Counted from the first letter of the stretch, positions 17,628-27,182 are shown. The stretch is DNA of 34,380 nt from Bacteroidales bacterium (GCA_017642535.1 JAGCOW010000015.1:1-34380); one strand, 5' to 3'. A program made the numbers and translations. Notes: a model not told the origin generated them from the letters alone.

Positions 17628-19313
17628 ATGGCAGACAATACAAATTTAGAAGAGGGTAAAAAATCATTGAATTTCTTGGAAGAAATCATTGAGAACGATT
17701 TGGCAAGTGGGAAACATGAATCCATTTTGACTCGATTCCCTCCCGAACCTAACGGATATTTACATATAGGACATGCAAAGTCTATTTGCTTGAATTTTGG
17801 TTTGGCAAAAAAATATGGCGGCAAGACCAATTTGCGTTTTGACGACACCAATCCTGTGAAAGAGGATACGGAATACGTCGATTCCATTATGGAAGACGTG
17901 CGTTGGCTTGGTTTTGAATGGGCAAGCGTTCACTATGCGTCAGACTATTTCGACCAATTGTACGAATGGGCGCAAGTGCTGATTAAGAAGGGGTTGGCTT
18001 ACGTTGACGACCAATCGTTGGAAGAAATCCGTAAAAATCGTGGAACAGTTCAAACTCCGGGAACACCAAGTCCGTGGCGCGACCGTAGCGTGGAGGAAAA
18101 TCTTGATTTGTTCGAGAGAATGAAAAACGGTGAATTCCCCGACGGCTCCAAAGTGCTTCGTGCCAAAATCGACATGGCTCACCAAAATATGCAGTTCCGA
18201 GACCCTATTATGTATCGTATCTTGCACGCTCATCACCATCGTACGGGCGGCAAGTGGAACATCTACCCTATGTACGACTTTGCTCACGGCGAAAGCGACT
18301 CGATTGAGCACATCACTCACTCTATCTGTACCTTGGAATTCGACATACATCGTCCGCTATATGACTGGTTTATTCAAAACCTTGAGATTTTCCCATCTCG
18401 TCAATATGAGTTTGCCCGACTGAACATCAACTACACGGTGATGAGCAAACGAAAATTGTTGCAGTTGGTAAAAGAAAACTACGTTTCGGGCTGGGACGAC
18501 CCTCGAATGCCGACTATTTGCGGATTCCGCCGTCGTGGCTACACGCCTGAGTCAATCAGAAATTTCTGCGAAAAGATCGGTGTGGCAAAACGTGACAATA
18601 TTATTGATTATTCCGTTTTGGAATTTTGTCTTCGTGAGCACCTCAACAAAGTTGCTCCTCGTATGATGGCAGTGCTTCACCCTGTAAAAGTGGTGATTAC
18701 GAATTATCCCGAAGGCAAGACTGAATATTTGACTGCTGTCAACAATCCTGAGGACGAAACGGCAGGAACACGCGAAATTCCATTCTGTCGCGAATTGTAT
18801 ATCGAGCAAGACGACTTTATGGAAAATCCGCCAAAGAAATATTTCCGTCTTGCTCCTGGTCAGGAGGTTCGTTTGCGGTACGCATATTTCATTACCTGTC
18901 AGGAAGTTATAAAAGACGCCGAAGGAAATATCACCGAAATTCGTTGTACTTACGACCCGGCTTCACGCGGTGGAAACTCACCTGACGGACGTAAAGTAAA
19001 AGGAACGATTCACTGGGTTTCGGCACAACATGCTTTTGACGCCGAAGTTCGTTTGTTCGACCGCTTGTTTGCTGTTGAGGCACCCGAAGAAGTTGAAGAA
19101 GGCAAGACATTCCTCGACAATCTGAATCCAAATTCTTTGCAAGTGTTACAAAACTGCAAAATGGAACCAGCATTGAAAGACGTGAAAGTCTTGGATAAAA
19201 TGCAATTTGAGCGTCTTGGCTATTTCTGCGTTGACAAGGATTCCACGCCAGAACATCTGGTATTCAACCGTGCGTGCACGCTGAAAGACAGCTGGGCAAA
19301 GATTAATCAGTAA
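17628..19313 (+). CDS. glnS: Glutaminyl-tRNA synthetase
   Basis: A 561-residue class I aminoacyl-tRNA synthetase that charges tRNA-Gln. It has the HIGH signature in [16 protein letters not shown] (HIGH at 46-49), the KMSKS equivalent VMSKRKL (271-277), and the C-terminal anticodon-binding beta-barrels. The open frame extends back to a TTG at 17574, but that region contains the promoter, so the ATG is chosen. Its presence suggests direct glutaminylation rather than the transamidation route. Confidence 0.97.
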   Translation: MADNTNLEEGKKSLNFLEEIIENDLASGKHESILTRFPPEPNGYLHIGHAKSICLNFGLAKKYGGKTNLRFDDTNPVKEDTEYVDSIMEDVRWLGFEWASVHYASDYFDQLYEWAQVLIKKGLAYVDDQSLEEIRKNRGTVQTPGTPSPWRDRSVEENLDLFERMKNGEFPDGSKVLRAKIDMAHQNMQFRDPIMYRILHAHHHRTGGKWNIYPMYDFAHGESDSIEHITHSICTLEFDIHRPLYDWFIQNLEIFPSRQYEFARLNINYTVMSKRKLLQLVKENYVSGWDDPRMPTICGFRRRGYTPESIRNFCEKIGVAKRDNIIDYSVLEFCLREHLNKVAPRMMAVLHPVKVVITNYPEGKTEYLTAVNNPEDETAGTREIPFCRELYIEQDDFMENPPKKYFRLAPGQEVRLRYAYFITCQEVIKDAEGNITEIRCTYDPASRGGNSPDGRKVKGTIHWVSAQHAFDAEVRLFDRLFAVEAPEEVEEGKTFLDNLNPNSLQVLQNCKMEPALKDVKVLDKMQFERLGYFCVDKDSTPEHLVFNRACTLKDSWAKINQ

Positions 19314-19395
19314 AACGAAAAATGATTGTTGTGAAATAATTCGTCTTCGTATTTGGAAGATTCAATAAAAAACAATTATTTTGCAACAGTTTTAT

Positions 19396-19467
19396 GGCGA
19401 ATTCGTCTAATGGCTAGGACACCACCCTCTCACGGTGGATATTCGGGTTCGAATCCCGGATTCGCTA
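19396..19467 (+). tRNA. tRNA-Glu (CTC)
   Basis: A 72-base cloverleaf: acceptor GGCGAAT/ATTCGCT (G-U closing pair), T arm with GGTTCGAATCC, and anticodon stem CCACC/GGTGG with loop CTCTCAC, giving anticodon CTC. The discriminator base is A and the 3' CCA is not encoded. It lies between glnS and the convergent end of rarA, 21 bases from the rarA stop. Confidence 0.95.
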
Positions 19468-19488
19468 CAAATCCTTATCAATATTCAA

Positions 19489-20769
19489 TTAAAACGAGTA
19501 TTTGTCCTTCCACAAGGACTTCATATATTGTTTTGTATCGTCCTCGCGCTTGTTTTCGGCAGCTTTCCAAAACGATTCATTTGAAATTTCCTTGGGAAGA
19601 AATTCCTGTTTTACAAAATGCCCTGGATAATCGTGGGAATATTTATAGCCATCACCATAATTCAATTCTTTCATCAAATTGGTCGGCGCATTGCGTAAAT
19701 GAAGCGGCACAGGCAACATACCCGATTTTTTTACCTCTGCCAAAGCAGCATCTATCGCCAGATAAGCCGAGTTGCTTTTAGGCGATGTTGCCAAATAAAT
19801 TGTTGTTTCCGACAGAATGATTCTTGCTTCGGGCATACCAATCACCGACACCGCATTGAAGCAACTTTGCGCCAACAACAGTGCGTTGGGATTTGCCAAC
19901 CCAATATCTTCCGAAGCCGAAATAAGTAAACGACGGGCAATGAATTTTATATCCTCGCCACCTTCCAGCATTCGTGCAAGCCAATACACAGCAGCATTAG
20001 GGTCACTTCCGCGAATTGACTTAATGAAGGCAGAAATAATATCGTAATGTTGCTCGCCACCTTTGTCGTATAAAGCGATATTTTCTTGTAACGTACTGGT
20101 TACTATGTCATTAGTAATTACAATCTTATCCTTACCTGCTTGTGCATTGATGACAATTTCCAACACGTTCAACAATTTTCTGGCATCGCCACCAGAAAAA
20201 CGCATCAACGCTTCGTCTTCTTTTATTTTAATATCTAACGATTTGAGTACCAAATCATCTGACAATGCTTTTTTAAGTAATTCTTTAAGCGAATCTCTCT
20301 CCAACGATTTCAGCACATACACCTGACAGCGCGACAACAAGGGGGAAATGACCTCAAACGAAGGATTTTCCGTAGTGGCGCCAATCAAAGTTACCGTGCC
20401 GTTTTCCACAGCAGCCAACAATGAATCTTGCTGTGACTTGTTGAAACGATGGATTTCATCAATAAATAAAATTGGATTTGGTGCATCGAAAAATTGCGAA
20501 TGTTTTGCCTTTTCCAAGACCTCACGTACTTCCTTCACGCCTGAATTTACGGCGCTCAATGTGAAAAATGGTCGTTCCAGACTTTTGGAAATAATTTGTG
20601 CCAACGTGGTTTTTCCAACACCCGGAGGGCCCCAAAGAATCATTGAGGAGATTCTCCCCGATTCAATTGTATTGCGAAGCACAGCACCTTTGGCGACCAA
20701 ATGTTCCTGGCCCAAATAATCGTCCAGCGATTTCGGACGCATTCTTTCCGCTAAAGGTTGTTGTATCAT
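19489..20769 (-). CDS. rarA: Replication-associated recombination protein A (RarA/MgsA)
   Basis: A 426-residue AAA+ clamp-loader-like ATPase that acts at stalled replication forks. Walker A is WGPPGVGKT (46-54) and Walker [14 protein letters not shown] (99-111). Sensor 1 is LIGATTENPSFEV, and the C-terminal tetramerisation region includes GSDPNAAVYWLARMLEGGED. Its ATG overlaps the stop of cdaA by 4 bases (ATGA), implying translational coupling. The length is normal. Confidence 0.96.
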   Translation of the reverse strand: MIQQPLAERMRPKSLDDYLGQEHLVAKGAVLRNTIESGRISSMILWGPPGVGKTTLAQIISKSLERPFFTLSAVNSGVKEVREVLEKAKHSQFFDAPNPILFIDEIHRFNKSQQDSLLAAVENGTVTLIGATTENPSFEVISPLLSRCQVYVLKSLERDSLKELLKKALSDDLVLKSLDIKIKEDEALMRFSGGDARKLLNVLEIVINAQAGKDKIVITNDIVTSTLQENIALYDKGGEQHYDIISAFIKSIRGSDPNAAVYWLARMLEGGEDIKFIARRLLISASEDIGLANPNALLLAQSCFNAVSVIGMPEARIILSETTIYLATSPKSNSAYLAIDAALAEVKKSGMLPVPLHLRNAPTNLMKELNYGDGYKYSHDYPGHFVKQEFLPKEISNESFWKAAENKREDDTKQYMKSLWKDKYSF

Positions 20770-21557
20770 ATAGTTCCTTGTCTCCGTTTAATAAGGATTT
20801 CCAAATCTTCACGAGTGTCTAATCTGTTGTATTCTCCATGCAAGAAATAGGTAACGTCGCCCGTTTGTTCCGAAACGACCAACACCAACGTGTCGGTTTC
20901 TTCGCTCATTCCCAAAGCAGAACGATGTCGCATACCGAAGCCCATAGGCAAATCCATCTGTTTCGACATTGGCAACACGCATTTTGCAGCCACGATTTTT
21001 CGCCCCACAATCACCACGGCACCATCGTGCAAAGGCGTATTTTTATAGAAAATGTTCTGCAACAAAGCTGAAGAAATCCTCGACTCTATCAATTCGCCCG
21101 TCTGCAACTGCGACCACGCCGTTTCTTTTTTACCTGAAATCACAATCAAAGCACCCGTTTTCGACTGAGCCATAGTGAATACGGCGTCGGAGATTTCAAT
21201 GATGGCTTCCATAGGAATTATTTCCTGACTGATGTTAAAAAGCTTGGCAAGTCGTTTCCTGCCACGAGAACGGAGCGATTTGTTACCAATCATCGTCAAG
21301 AAATTCCTAATTTCCGATTGGAACAAAATTACCAGTGCAAGACCGCCAATACTGATGAACTGCCCGAAAATTCTCGTCAGCATTTCCATGTGCAATGCAC
21401 GAACGATAAGCCAAATCACGTAAAAGGCAATGATTCCCAAAAACACATTCATACCTGCCGTACCACGTATCAGCTTGTAAATCTCATACATAAGCAGCGC
21501 GACAAGAAAAATGTCAACAAAATCAACGAACTGAAATGATATAAATAACGGAATCAT
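20766..21557 (-). CDS. cdaA: Diadenylate cyclase CdaA (DacA type)
   Basis: A 263-residue membrane-bound enzyme that makes cyclic di-AMP from two ATP. Three hydrophobic segments (about 8-26, 36-54, 65-82) precede a DisA_N/DAC domain with the catalytic DGA motif in PLHDGAVVI (178-180) and the RHR motif in GMRHRSALGMSEETD (210-212). Cyclic di-AMP usually controls potassium and osmotic balance. In many Bacteroidetes cdaA sits beside folP; here it sits in front of rarA, overlapping it by 4 bases. Confidence 0.95.
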   Translation of the reverse strand: MIPLFISFQFVDFVDIFLVALLMYEIYKLIRGTAGMNVFLGIIAFYVIWLIVRALHMEMLTRIFGQFISIGGLALVILFQSEIRNFLTMIGNKSLRSRGRKRLAKLFNISQEIIPMEAIIEISDAVFTMAQSKTGALIVISGKKETAWSQLQTGELIESRISSALLQNIFYKNTPLHDGAVVIVGRKIVAAKCVLPMSKQMDLPMGFGMRHRSALGMSEETDTLVLVVSEQTGDVTYFLHGEYNRLDTREDLEILIKRRQGTI

Positions 21558-21573
21558 ATTTCTAACCTTGCGC

Positions 21574-21581
21574 CAAAGATA
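21574..21581 (-). promoter_or_regulatory. Putative -7 box for cdaA-rarA
   Basis: On the minus strand TATCTTTG matches TAnnTTTG exactly, 16 bases before the cdaA start, within the 37-base gap after the histidine kinase gene. No clear -33 element is seen. Confidence 0.4.
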
Positions 21582-21594
21582 GGAAAATTTTTGA

Positions 21595-24500
21595 TTATGA
21601 ATGTGCTAACGGAAGTTCTACACAAAAAGTTGTGCCTTTGTCCTGTTCCGTTTCAAAATAAATTCGTCCATTCGACGATTCGGCAACACTCTTGCAAATA
21701 GCCAGTCCAAAGCCGCTTCCCGTTGATTTCGTAGTGAAATGTAACTCAAAAATACGTGATTGTATTTCTTCAGGAATTCCCCGACCGTTGTCTATCACTT
21801 TTATAATAGCAAAATCAGACTTCTCTAATTTTGACACAGTTACACGAACCAACCCCTGTCGTTCCTTCGGAATGGACTGAATGGCATTCTTTATCAAATT
21901 ATTGAACAGGCGAATCGTCTTTTCCTTGTCGGCCAAGACAAAAACGGGTGTTTCGGGCAATTCGGCACGAACCTCCACGTTTTCATCGTGAGAAAAGATA
22001 ACTACACAACTCTGTATCAATTCGTTAATATCAATCTTTTCAAGATTTACTTTCGATAACTTTGCAAAATCGGAGAAAGAAGTCGCCGTATCGGCAAGAG
22101 TATCAATTTGTTCTATCATTGTCTTAGAGATAGACTTTAAGCGTGACTCAAAGCGTTCGTCTTTTTCGTCCCATGAGCGATTGAGCAGCTGCAAGCTCAA
22201 TTTCATTGGCGTGAGCGGATTCTTGATTTCGTGGGCAATTTGTCGAGCCATTTCTCGCCATGCACTTTCGCGTTCGGCTTTGGCAAGTTTCTCGGCACTC
22301 ACGCTCAACTTATCAATCATTTCATTATAATTCTGAATCACGCCAGTAAGTTCGTCAGGAACCTGCAAGTCGATTTTCTCATTTTCTTCGCCTACAACCA
22401 CGCTTGTCATCTTGTTTTGCAAAATTGTCAACGGTTCCGAAACCCTTTTGGCAATAATGACCGAAATAATTGCCGCAAGCAAAAGTAAAATCACGAGAAT
22501 ATTCAAAAGTCCCATAATCAAGCCAACCATCTGTTGTTTGAATTCCTCCTCGTTTGAGAAATCAGGCAAGTTCAAATAGCCCAAAACCTGATTTTGAGTG
22601 TTCGTTACCGCAATGTACGACGACAAATACTGCAAATCGCCTATACTTTCTTCTTGTGAAAATGTGGAACGACTTTTTTCTATCATTTGCACGTATGCGC
22701 GCGTCGGCATTTTCTCGTTCACCAGTCGGAATTGGAAGATCTCTGGTCGCGACGAAGCGTACAAATCGCCATTGACGTCGAATAAATTCACATCGGTTGC
22801 ATACACACTCGACAATTCCACCAACAAATTTTTGATGTATGCTTTCTCGGACAGCGGAAGCGACGGAAAATCCTGATAAGTTTGTGAAAATTGCTTGGCA
22901 ACCGAAACCACCTTCTCTTCGAGGAATCGTTTTTGTTGTCGTTCATTATATGATTTGATAAACAAAATCACACTCACGGCAACAATCACAAACGCGCCCA
23001 AAAGCAATCCTACCAATGATTGCTTGATTTTTGCCGACAACGAATGATTTAACGTAACGGAAGTTTTGTCGTAACATTTCAAGAAAACGAGCATCAACAA
23101 CAAAAAGTACAAAAATATGTATGGAAACCACATCAAGTAATTCTTGAATTGATATGTTCTATTGCTCACAACAACAATGAATTGATTGTTGATTTTATAA
23201 ATCAGATGAACGATATGGAGTTGTTCATCGTACAAGGTAGTAAACGTCTCATCACATTGTAAATCAAGTTTTTGCGAATAACGAGCATAACCACGTTTAG
23301 CAATAAGATTTCCATTCTTATATTTTGCAGAAGAGAAATTACCTATGTCAATGGTCTGAATCTCATCGTCTAACAAGATTTTTGGATACCCGAACTCCTG
23401 TGAATTTTGTTTCGAGTGCATTTCAATATACAACTTCGCAGTGCTGCCATTGGGCATCGCATATTGTATGGAATCAAAATAGGTGATGTTTCCGTCTTGG
23501 TTGTTTATAAAGTAATAATTTGTGTCAGAGATACTTTTCCCACTTGACATAATCATTTGCTTGAAATAGCGCTCACAATTATCTAGTTTATTTGTAGTTG
23601 TAAAGCTCGTGTCGGTACCACACACCGTACATTCCAATTCGTAACGATTCAACCAACCCGTAAAATACGTTTTTTGCAAATAATTCTTTATCTCAACATC
23701 CTTTTGTCCTTGCTGCCGCATAAGTTTTTTCAGCACGGCATCTTTTCTCGTTGACTTATACACCGAAGCCAGATATGCCTCGGCAACGCCGTCCTGCTCA
23801 TCAGCCAAGGCAGTCGCAATTTCCTTACGCAACAATTCCTTATGCTTGTTCAAATACATTGACACCGCCGTTTCCACATACACGACCGAAAGCACCAGAA
23901 AGAGTATTTTCATTATAAACGTTGAACGTTCATCCTTCTTATAATATGTAAACAAAACGATGGAAACTGTGGTTATCAAGTAGAAAAGAACTAAGAAACC
24001 ATAAAATTCCGAAGGATTTATTACAAAATAGAGAAGTATCGGGAACAAAACACACAAAGCAAGGAGTATCGCCAAGGAATATTTCTTCTCATATTCAAAA
24101 CTACGTGCAAATCGAAAACAGAATACAAAATACAAGAACAGCAAGCACGCAATAAGGAAATATGAGATATAACTCAAGATGTTGGAACTTAACAAATTAA
24201 ATAGTTCCATCTTAATATTTGAATGAAGTGCGAGCGACTTGATAAATCCCGTTGCCGTACCGCAAATCAAAAAAGAAACCAAGGCAAAAATGACATACAA
24301 AAGTATCTCGGAGCGAATCTTCACATTGACCGAGAACACAAAAAAAGCAATGATCATCATTCCGAGAAAGCCACTGTACAATTGTGCCACGTCCTTATCA
24401 ATCGGTGGATAGTCAAGCATCGGAATCTTGTAAAGAGCGGCACCCACAAGCAAAACGGCACAATAGGTCAGCAATTTCGCAAGATACATTTCCCGAGGAA

Positions 24501-25185
24501 ACTGCACCAAAAACAAGAGGAAGAACGCAAAACCAATGATACAAAATAATAATGCCCATTCGTGTTGCCATGCACAAGTTCCCGATGAACTTCCTGATGA
24601 CAGCGACAACAAGAAATTCCCGTCTAAGTCGTTCACATAAAACGTGTTGTCGCAGGGCTCATTGTAAACCTCAGCGGTACTACTGACATTGAAATCTTTT
24701 TGAAACTCATTTCTAATATATTCATTCTCAAAAGGATATTGCTTCTTAATTAAAGTAAGTATAAAAAACTCGCGATTATCCTGCTTCCCATAATGCATCA
24801 AATACCACGCATTTCCGCTAAAAAACATTTTTGCGTCCTGTTTCAAAAGCTGGTAAATAGGAGAAATCGTATTGTCGGACCAATAGGCAAGTTTTTGATT
24901 ATCAAACACAAAGAACGTTATATTTTGACTTTGTATCCAATCAGTCTTTTTTTGCCGAAAAACATCATAATCGCTGAACTTTGCCGAATCGGGTAACGCC
25001 TGCACTTCGGAACAAAAGCGTTGGAGGAAGCGTTCTTTTTCATTTATAATTTTTTGAAACTGAACAACTTGCCGTTGCGAGAGTCCGTTATTCAAAGTTA
25101 TTTTCTGCAACGCAAACCCAACTGCCATTGCAACAATTGCACACAGCAAAAACAAAATCTTCCGAAATGAAAACTGTCTTTCCAT
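21595..25185 (-). CDS. Very large NtrY-like sensor histidine kinase
   Basis: A 1196-residue membrane kinase. One N-terminal membrane helix is followed by an extracytoplasmic region (to about residue 205) and a block of roughly eight hydrophobic segments (about 210-445). A second extracytoplasmic region comes next, then another membrane helix (about 690), a third sensor-like segment, a membrane helix near 890, HAMP, and the kinase core. The H box is RQIAHEIKNPLTPMK with His985, the N box lies around 1092-1104, and the G boxes are DNGRGIP and GSGFGLAI. This core matches the NtrY type. No response regulator lies beside it, so it is an orphan. It is followed by cdaA on the same strand. Confidence 0.9.
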   Translation of the reverse strand: MERQFSFRKILFLLCAIVAMAVGFALQKITLNNGLSQRQVVQFQKIINEKERFLQRFCSEVQALPDSAKFSDYDVFRQKKTDWIQSQNITFFVFDNQKLAYWSDNTISPIYQLLKQDAKMFFSGNAWYLMHYGKQDNREFFILTLIKKQYPFENEYIRNEFQKDFNVSSTAEVYNEPCDNTFYVNDLDGNFLLSLSSGSSSGTCAWQHEWALLFCIIGFAFFLLFLVQFPREMYLAKLLTYCAVLLVGAALYKIPMLDYPPIDKDVAQLYSGFLGMMIIAFFVFSVNVKIRSEILLYVIFALVSFLICGTATGFIKSLALHSNIKMELFNLLSSNILSYISYFLIACLLFLYFVFCFRFARSFEYEKKYSLAILLALCVLFPILLYFVINPSEFYGFLVLFYLITTVSIVLFTYYKKDERSTFIMKILFLVLSVVYVETAVSMYLNKHKELLRKEIATALADEQDGVAEAYLASVYKSTRKDAVLKKLMRQQGQKDVEIKNYLQKTYFTGWLNRYELECTVCGTDTSFTTTNKLDNCERYFKQMIMSSGKSISDTNYYFINNQDGNITYFDSIQYAMPNGSTAKLYIEMHSKQNSQEFGYPKILLDDEIQTIDIGNFSSAKYKNGNLIAKRGYARYSQKLDLQCDETFTTLYDEQLHIVHLIYKINNQFIVVVSNRTYQFKNYLMWFPYIFLYFLLLMLVFLKCYDKTSVTLNHSLSAKIKQSLVGLLLGAFVIVAVSVILFIKSYNERQQKRFLEEKVVSVAKQFSQTYQDFPSLPLSEKAYIKNLLVELSSVYATDVNLFDVNGDLYASSRPEIFQFRLVNEKMPTRAYVQMIEKSRSTFSQEESIGDLQYLSSYIAVTNTQNQVLGYLNLPDFSNEEEFKQQMVGLIMGLLNILVILLLLAAIISVIIAKRVSEPLTILQNKMTSVVVGEENEKIDLQVPDELTGVIQNYNEMIDKLSVSAEKLAKAERESAWREMARQIAHEIKNPLTPMKLSLQLLNRSWDEKDERFESRLKSISKTMIEQIDTLADTATSFSDFAKLSKVNLEKIDINELIQSCVVIFSHDENVEVRAELPETPVFVLADKEKTIRLFNNLIKNAIQSIPKERQGLVRVTVSKLEKSDFAIIKVIDNGRGIPEEIQSRIFELHFTTKSTGSGFGLAICKSVAESSNGRIYFETEQDKGTTFCVELPLAHS

Positions 25186-25199
25186 ACAAAACCTTTCCC

Positions 25200-25207
25200 C
25201 AAAAATA
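25200..25207 (-). promoter_or_regulatory. Putative -7 box for the large histidine kinase
   Basis: On the minus strand this reads TATTTTTG, an exact TAnnTTTG match 14 bases before the start at 25185. Confidence 0.4.
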
Positions 25208-25260
25208 ATACTTTCACTGAAAATTTTTGCAATAAACGTTGCTTTTCAAAAAAATACATT

Positions 25261-25268
25261 TATTTTTG
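25261..25268 (+). promoter_or_regulatory. Promoter of tRNA-Pro
   Basis: TATTTTTG matches the -7 consensus exactly, 11 bases before the tRNA start at 25280. This is a fitting distance for a tRNA promoter. Confidence 0.5.
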
Positions 25269-25279
25269 CAACACTTTTT

Positions 25280-25354
25280 CGGGGTATAGTACAGTCCGGT
25301 TAGTATGCTTGGTTTGGGACCAAGAGGTCACAGGTTCGAATCCTGTTACCCCGA
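25280..25354 (+). tRNA. tRNA-Pro (TGG)
   Basis: A 75-base cloverleaf: acceptor CGGGGTA/TACCCCG, anticodon stem CTTGG/CCAAG with loop TTTGGGA giving anticodon TGG, and T arm CAGGTTCGAATCCTG. The discriminator is A and CCA is not encoded. It marks the left edge of the accessory region. Confidence 0.96.
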
Positions 25355-25359
25355 CGGAG

Positions 25360-25398
25360 AAAGGGATAAATCATATGATTTGTCCCTTTTCTTTTTTC
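25360..25398 (+). terminator. Terminator after tRNA-Pro
   Basis: AAAGGGA and TCCCTTT, with an inner AAATC/GATTT and one T-G pair, form a 13-bp stem around ATAT (25360-25389), followed by a T-rich run. Confidence 0.85.
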
Positions 25399-25424
25399 AA
25401 TCATTGCCAATTCAACGGATTTTC

Positions 25425-25432
25425 TAACTTTG
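25425..25432 (+). promoter_or_regulatory. -7 box of the AlbA_2 gene, implying a near-leaderless mRNA
   Basis: TAACTTTG matches TAnnTTTG exactly and ends only 7 bases before the ATG at 25440. With the usual distance to the start of transcription, the mRNA would begin at or within a few bases of the ATG. Confidence 0.5.
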
Positions 25433-25439
25433 CAGTGAT

Positions 25440-26372
25440 ATGATTGCAATTACACAACAAGGAGTAGAGGAAATTTTTCGCTTCAAAGTCAAAGCGTCGC
25501 TCACGCTGGAGTACCTTCCTGCAAAAGCGGTGGCAGACTGCAACGAAAAAAACGCTTTGTATTTTTCCACGTTGATTGCGTCAATGGCAAACTCAAATGG
25601 CGGAACAATCTTTATCGGCGTACATGCGTCACGAAAAATTCCACGTACAATTGAACCTATCACCAACGACAATGCCGTTTCGTGGTTACAAATGGTCTGT
25701 AGCACCGAGATAGCACCCGAAATTCCTGATTGCATCATAGAGAAAATCATCGTCAACGAACAAGGGAATTACATCATCGGCATTCACGTTCCGAATAGCC
25801 ACAAAGCTCCTCATATGAGTGGCGACAAGCGATTCTATAAACGCTCCGACGTGAAGACTCTTTTGCTTGAGGAATACGAAATTCGTGATTTATACACAAA
25901 AGGGAAACGTCCTGAGATTGAATTGTTTAGCGTAACAAACACAGGAGGAATTCCTATTATGTCAGGTGGAAAGTTCCAGAAAATCAATTTCTATCCTCGC
26001 TTTTTGGTAAAAAACACAGGCAATAGCGTAGAAAGATTCTATAAGATTGAATTGTCGGTTCCGTCTGCCATCAACAACCCGAATTTCAACACGATGTCGG
26101 AGAATTTCTCTCGTTTTGAAGACGGAAGCACCATTTATAGTTTTACGGGGAAAACTCTTTTGTTTCAAGGTGAGATAGCATCTGTCGTCGAGCCGAATTT
26201 TGTGGTTGACGAACAATCCTACAAAACGTTTGAAGATGGGGAAATAACACTGCGTGTATTCTTCTCATCCGGCGTGCAAAGCAAAAGTTTCCACTGCAAG
26301 GAACTTCTCCTCTATCGCAACAAGCAAATCGAATACAAAGATTTTTCTGTTAACGCGATACTGGCAAAGTAA
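25440..26372 (+). CDS. Schlafen AlbA_2-domain ATP-binding protein
   Basis: A 310-residue protein whose first 135 residues form an AlbA_2 (Schlafen-type, PF04326) domain: LTLEYLPAK, then ALYFSTLIASMANSNGGTIFIGV (40-61), and later DKRFYKRSDVKTLLLEEYEI. The rest (about 150-310) is beta-rich, without recognised motifs. AlbA_2 proteins are variously linked to nucleic-acid binding, transcription regulation and defence; the specific role here is unknown. It is the first gene of the accessory region, has its own -7 box, and starts almost at the predicted transcription start. Confidence 0.82.
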   Translation: MIAITQQGVEEIFRFKVKASLTLEYLPAKAVADCNEKNALYFSTLIASMANSNGGTIFIGVHASRKIPRTIEPITNDNAVSWLQMVCSTEIAPEIPDCIIEKIIVNEQGNYIIGIHVPNSHKAPHMSGDKRFYKRSDVKTLLLEEYEIRDLYTKGKRPEIELFSVTNTGGIPIMSGGKFQKINFYPRFLVKNTGNSVERFYKIELSVPSAINNPNFNTMSENFSRFEDGSTIYSFTGKTLLFQGEIASVVEPNFVVDEQSYKTFEDGEITLRVFFSSGVQSKSFHCKELLLYRNKQIEYKDFSVNAILAK

Positions 26373-26504
26373 GAACAAAGCATTTGTTATTTAATGTCTT
26401 TTAAAACTTTATCGTCTTTATCGACCTTAACGTTTCCCCTCCTTATTCTGTTTCCTCAACCTATACATTCTCTCATTAAAACCGCCGTTTTTCAGAAATT
26501 CTTC

Positions 26505-26560
26505 CATCCTGTGCCTCAATTCGGCACACCGCACGCTTTTCTTTGTCAAAAAAAGAAAAT
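26505..26560 (+). promoter_or_regulatory. Shared leader, copy A (before zincin gene)
   Basis: A 56-base segment directly before the ATG at 26561. It begins CATCCTGTGCCT, contains GGCACACC, and ends with a CTTTTCTTTGTC / A-rich GAAAA hairpin. The same order of blocks occurs before the genes at 29259 and 33054. Confidence 0.7.
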
Positions 26561-27139
26561 ATGAAAGGATTTGATTTATGGTTGCAAAACAGTTTGCAAT
26601 ACGAAGAGCTGAAAAAATGCTTGGGAAAAGCCGTTACATTCTATGGTGAATATATGGAAAACGCCTTGATTCAGCATGATGTAATGTTATCGTTAATTGA
26701 TGACGGGAAAAGTCGTTCTCTTGGGGAATACTCAGCAGTTTCAAGATTTAACAAAAAAAGTACTATTATTCTATACAATAGAAGGACCAATATGCACACA
26801 ATATTAGATTGCGTGTTCGTGCACGAATTGGCACATTTCCTTGATAATATTCGCGTCCCAGAAGAAGCTCGTTCAAAATATGCGTCCTGTATACATGGAA
26901 CAAAAGAACGGGTTATCGCAGAATTGTTTAGAAGTAAGATTCCACATCAATATAGTAGAACAGCGTACAGCGGACAAACAAGCGAATGCTTTGCTCGGGC
27001 AATTGAGGAATTTTATGCGATAAAAACAAATAACTCGTACGGCCTTGAAAAGTGTCGCAATTCAGACTATTATGTTGAAATTGAGTTGTTTAAACAGATT
27101 GTTTTTCCCGTGGTTGAGAATTATATAAATAGTTTGTAG
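26561..27139 (+). CDS. Small HExxH zinc metallopeptidase-like protein
   Basis: A 192-residue cytoplasmic protein with the zincin motif HELAH (88-92) and a likely third ligand Glu in SECFARAIEEF (141-151), an arrangement seen in small peptidase domains of phage and mobile-element polyvalent proteins. The middle segment SLGEYSAVSRFNKKSTIILYNRRT may form the edge strand and substrate cleft. An upstream TTG at 26543 is possible, but the ATG follows the shared leader directly. It is probably an active protease with unknown target. No inhibitor or pro-region is recognised. Confidence 0.75.
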   Translation: MKGFDLWLQNSLQYEELKKCLGKAVTFYGEYMENALIQHDVMLSLIDDGKSRSLGEYSAVSRFNKKSTIILYNRRTNMHTILDCVFVHELAHFLDNIRVPEEARSKYASCIHGTKERVIAELFRSKIPHQYSRTAYSGQTSECFARAIEEFYAIKTNNSYGLEKCRNSDYYVEIELFKQIVFPVVENYINSL

Positions 27140-27156
27140 TATAAAACTAAATCTTC

Positions 27157-27164
27157 TATATTTG
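27157..27164 (+). promoter_or_regulatory. Putative -7 box for the PLD-like gene
   Basis: TATATTTG is an exact -7 match, 18 bases before the ATG at 27183. TTTG at 27133-27136 is near the -33 position (24 rather than 26 bases). Confidence 0.55.
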
Positions 27165-27182
27165 TCTGAAAACAAAGAATTT

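Noticed and set aside
25280..25354. tRNA-Pro as the attachment site of an integrated element
   Set aside because: No second copy of the tRNA 3' end (GGTTCGAATCCTGTTACC) and no integrase gene were found to the right within the window. The idea stays open beyond the edge.
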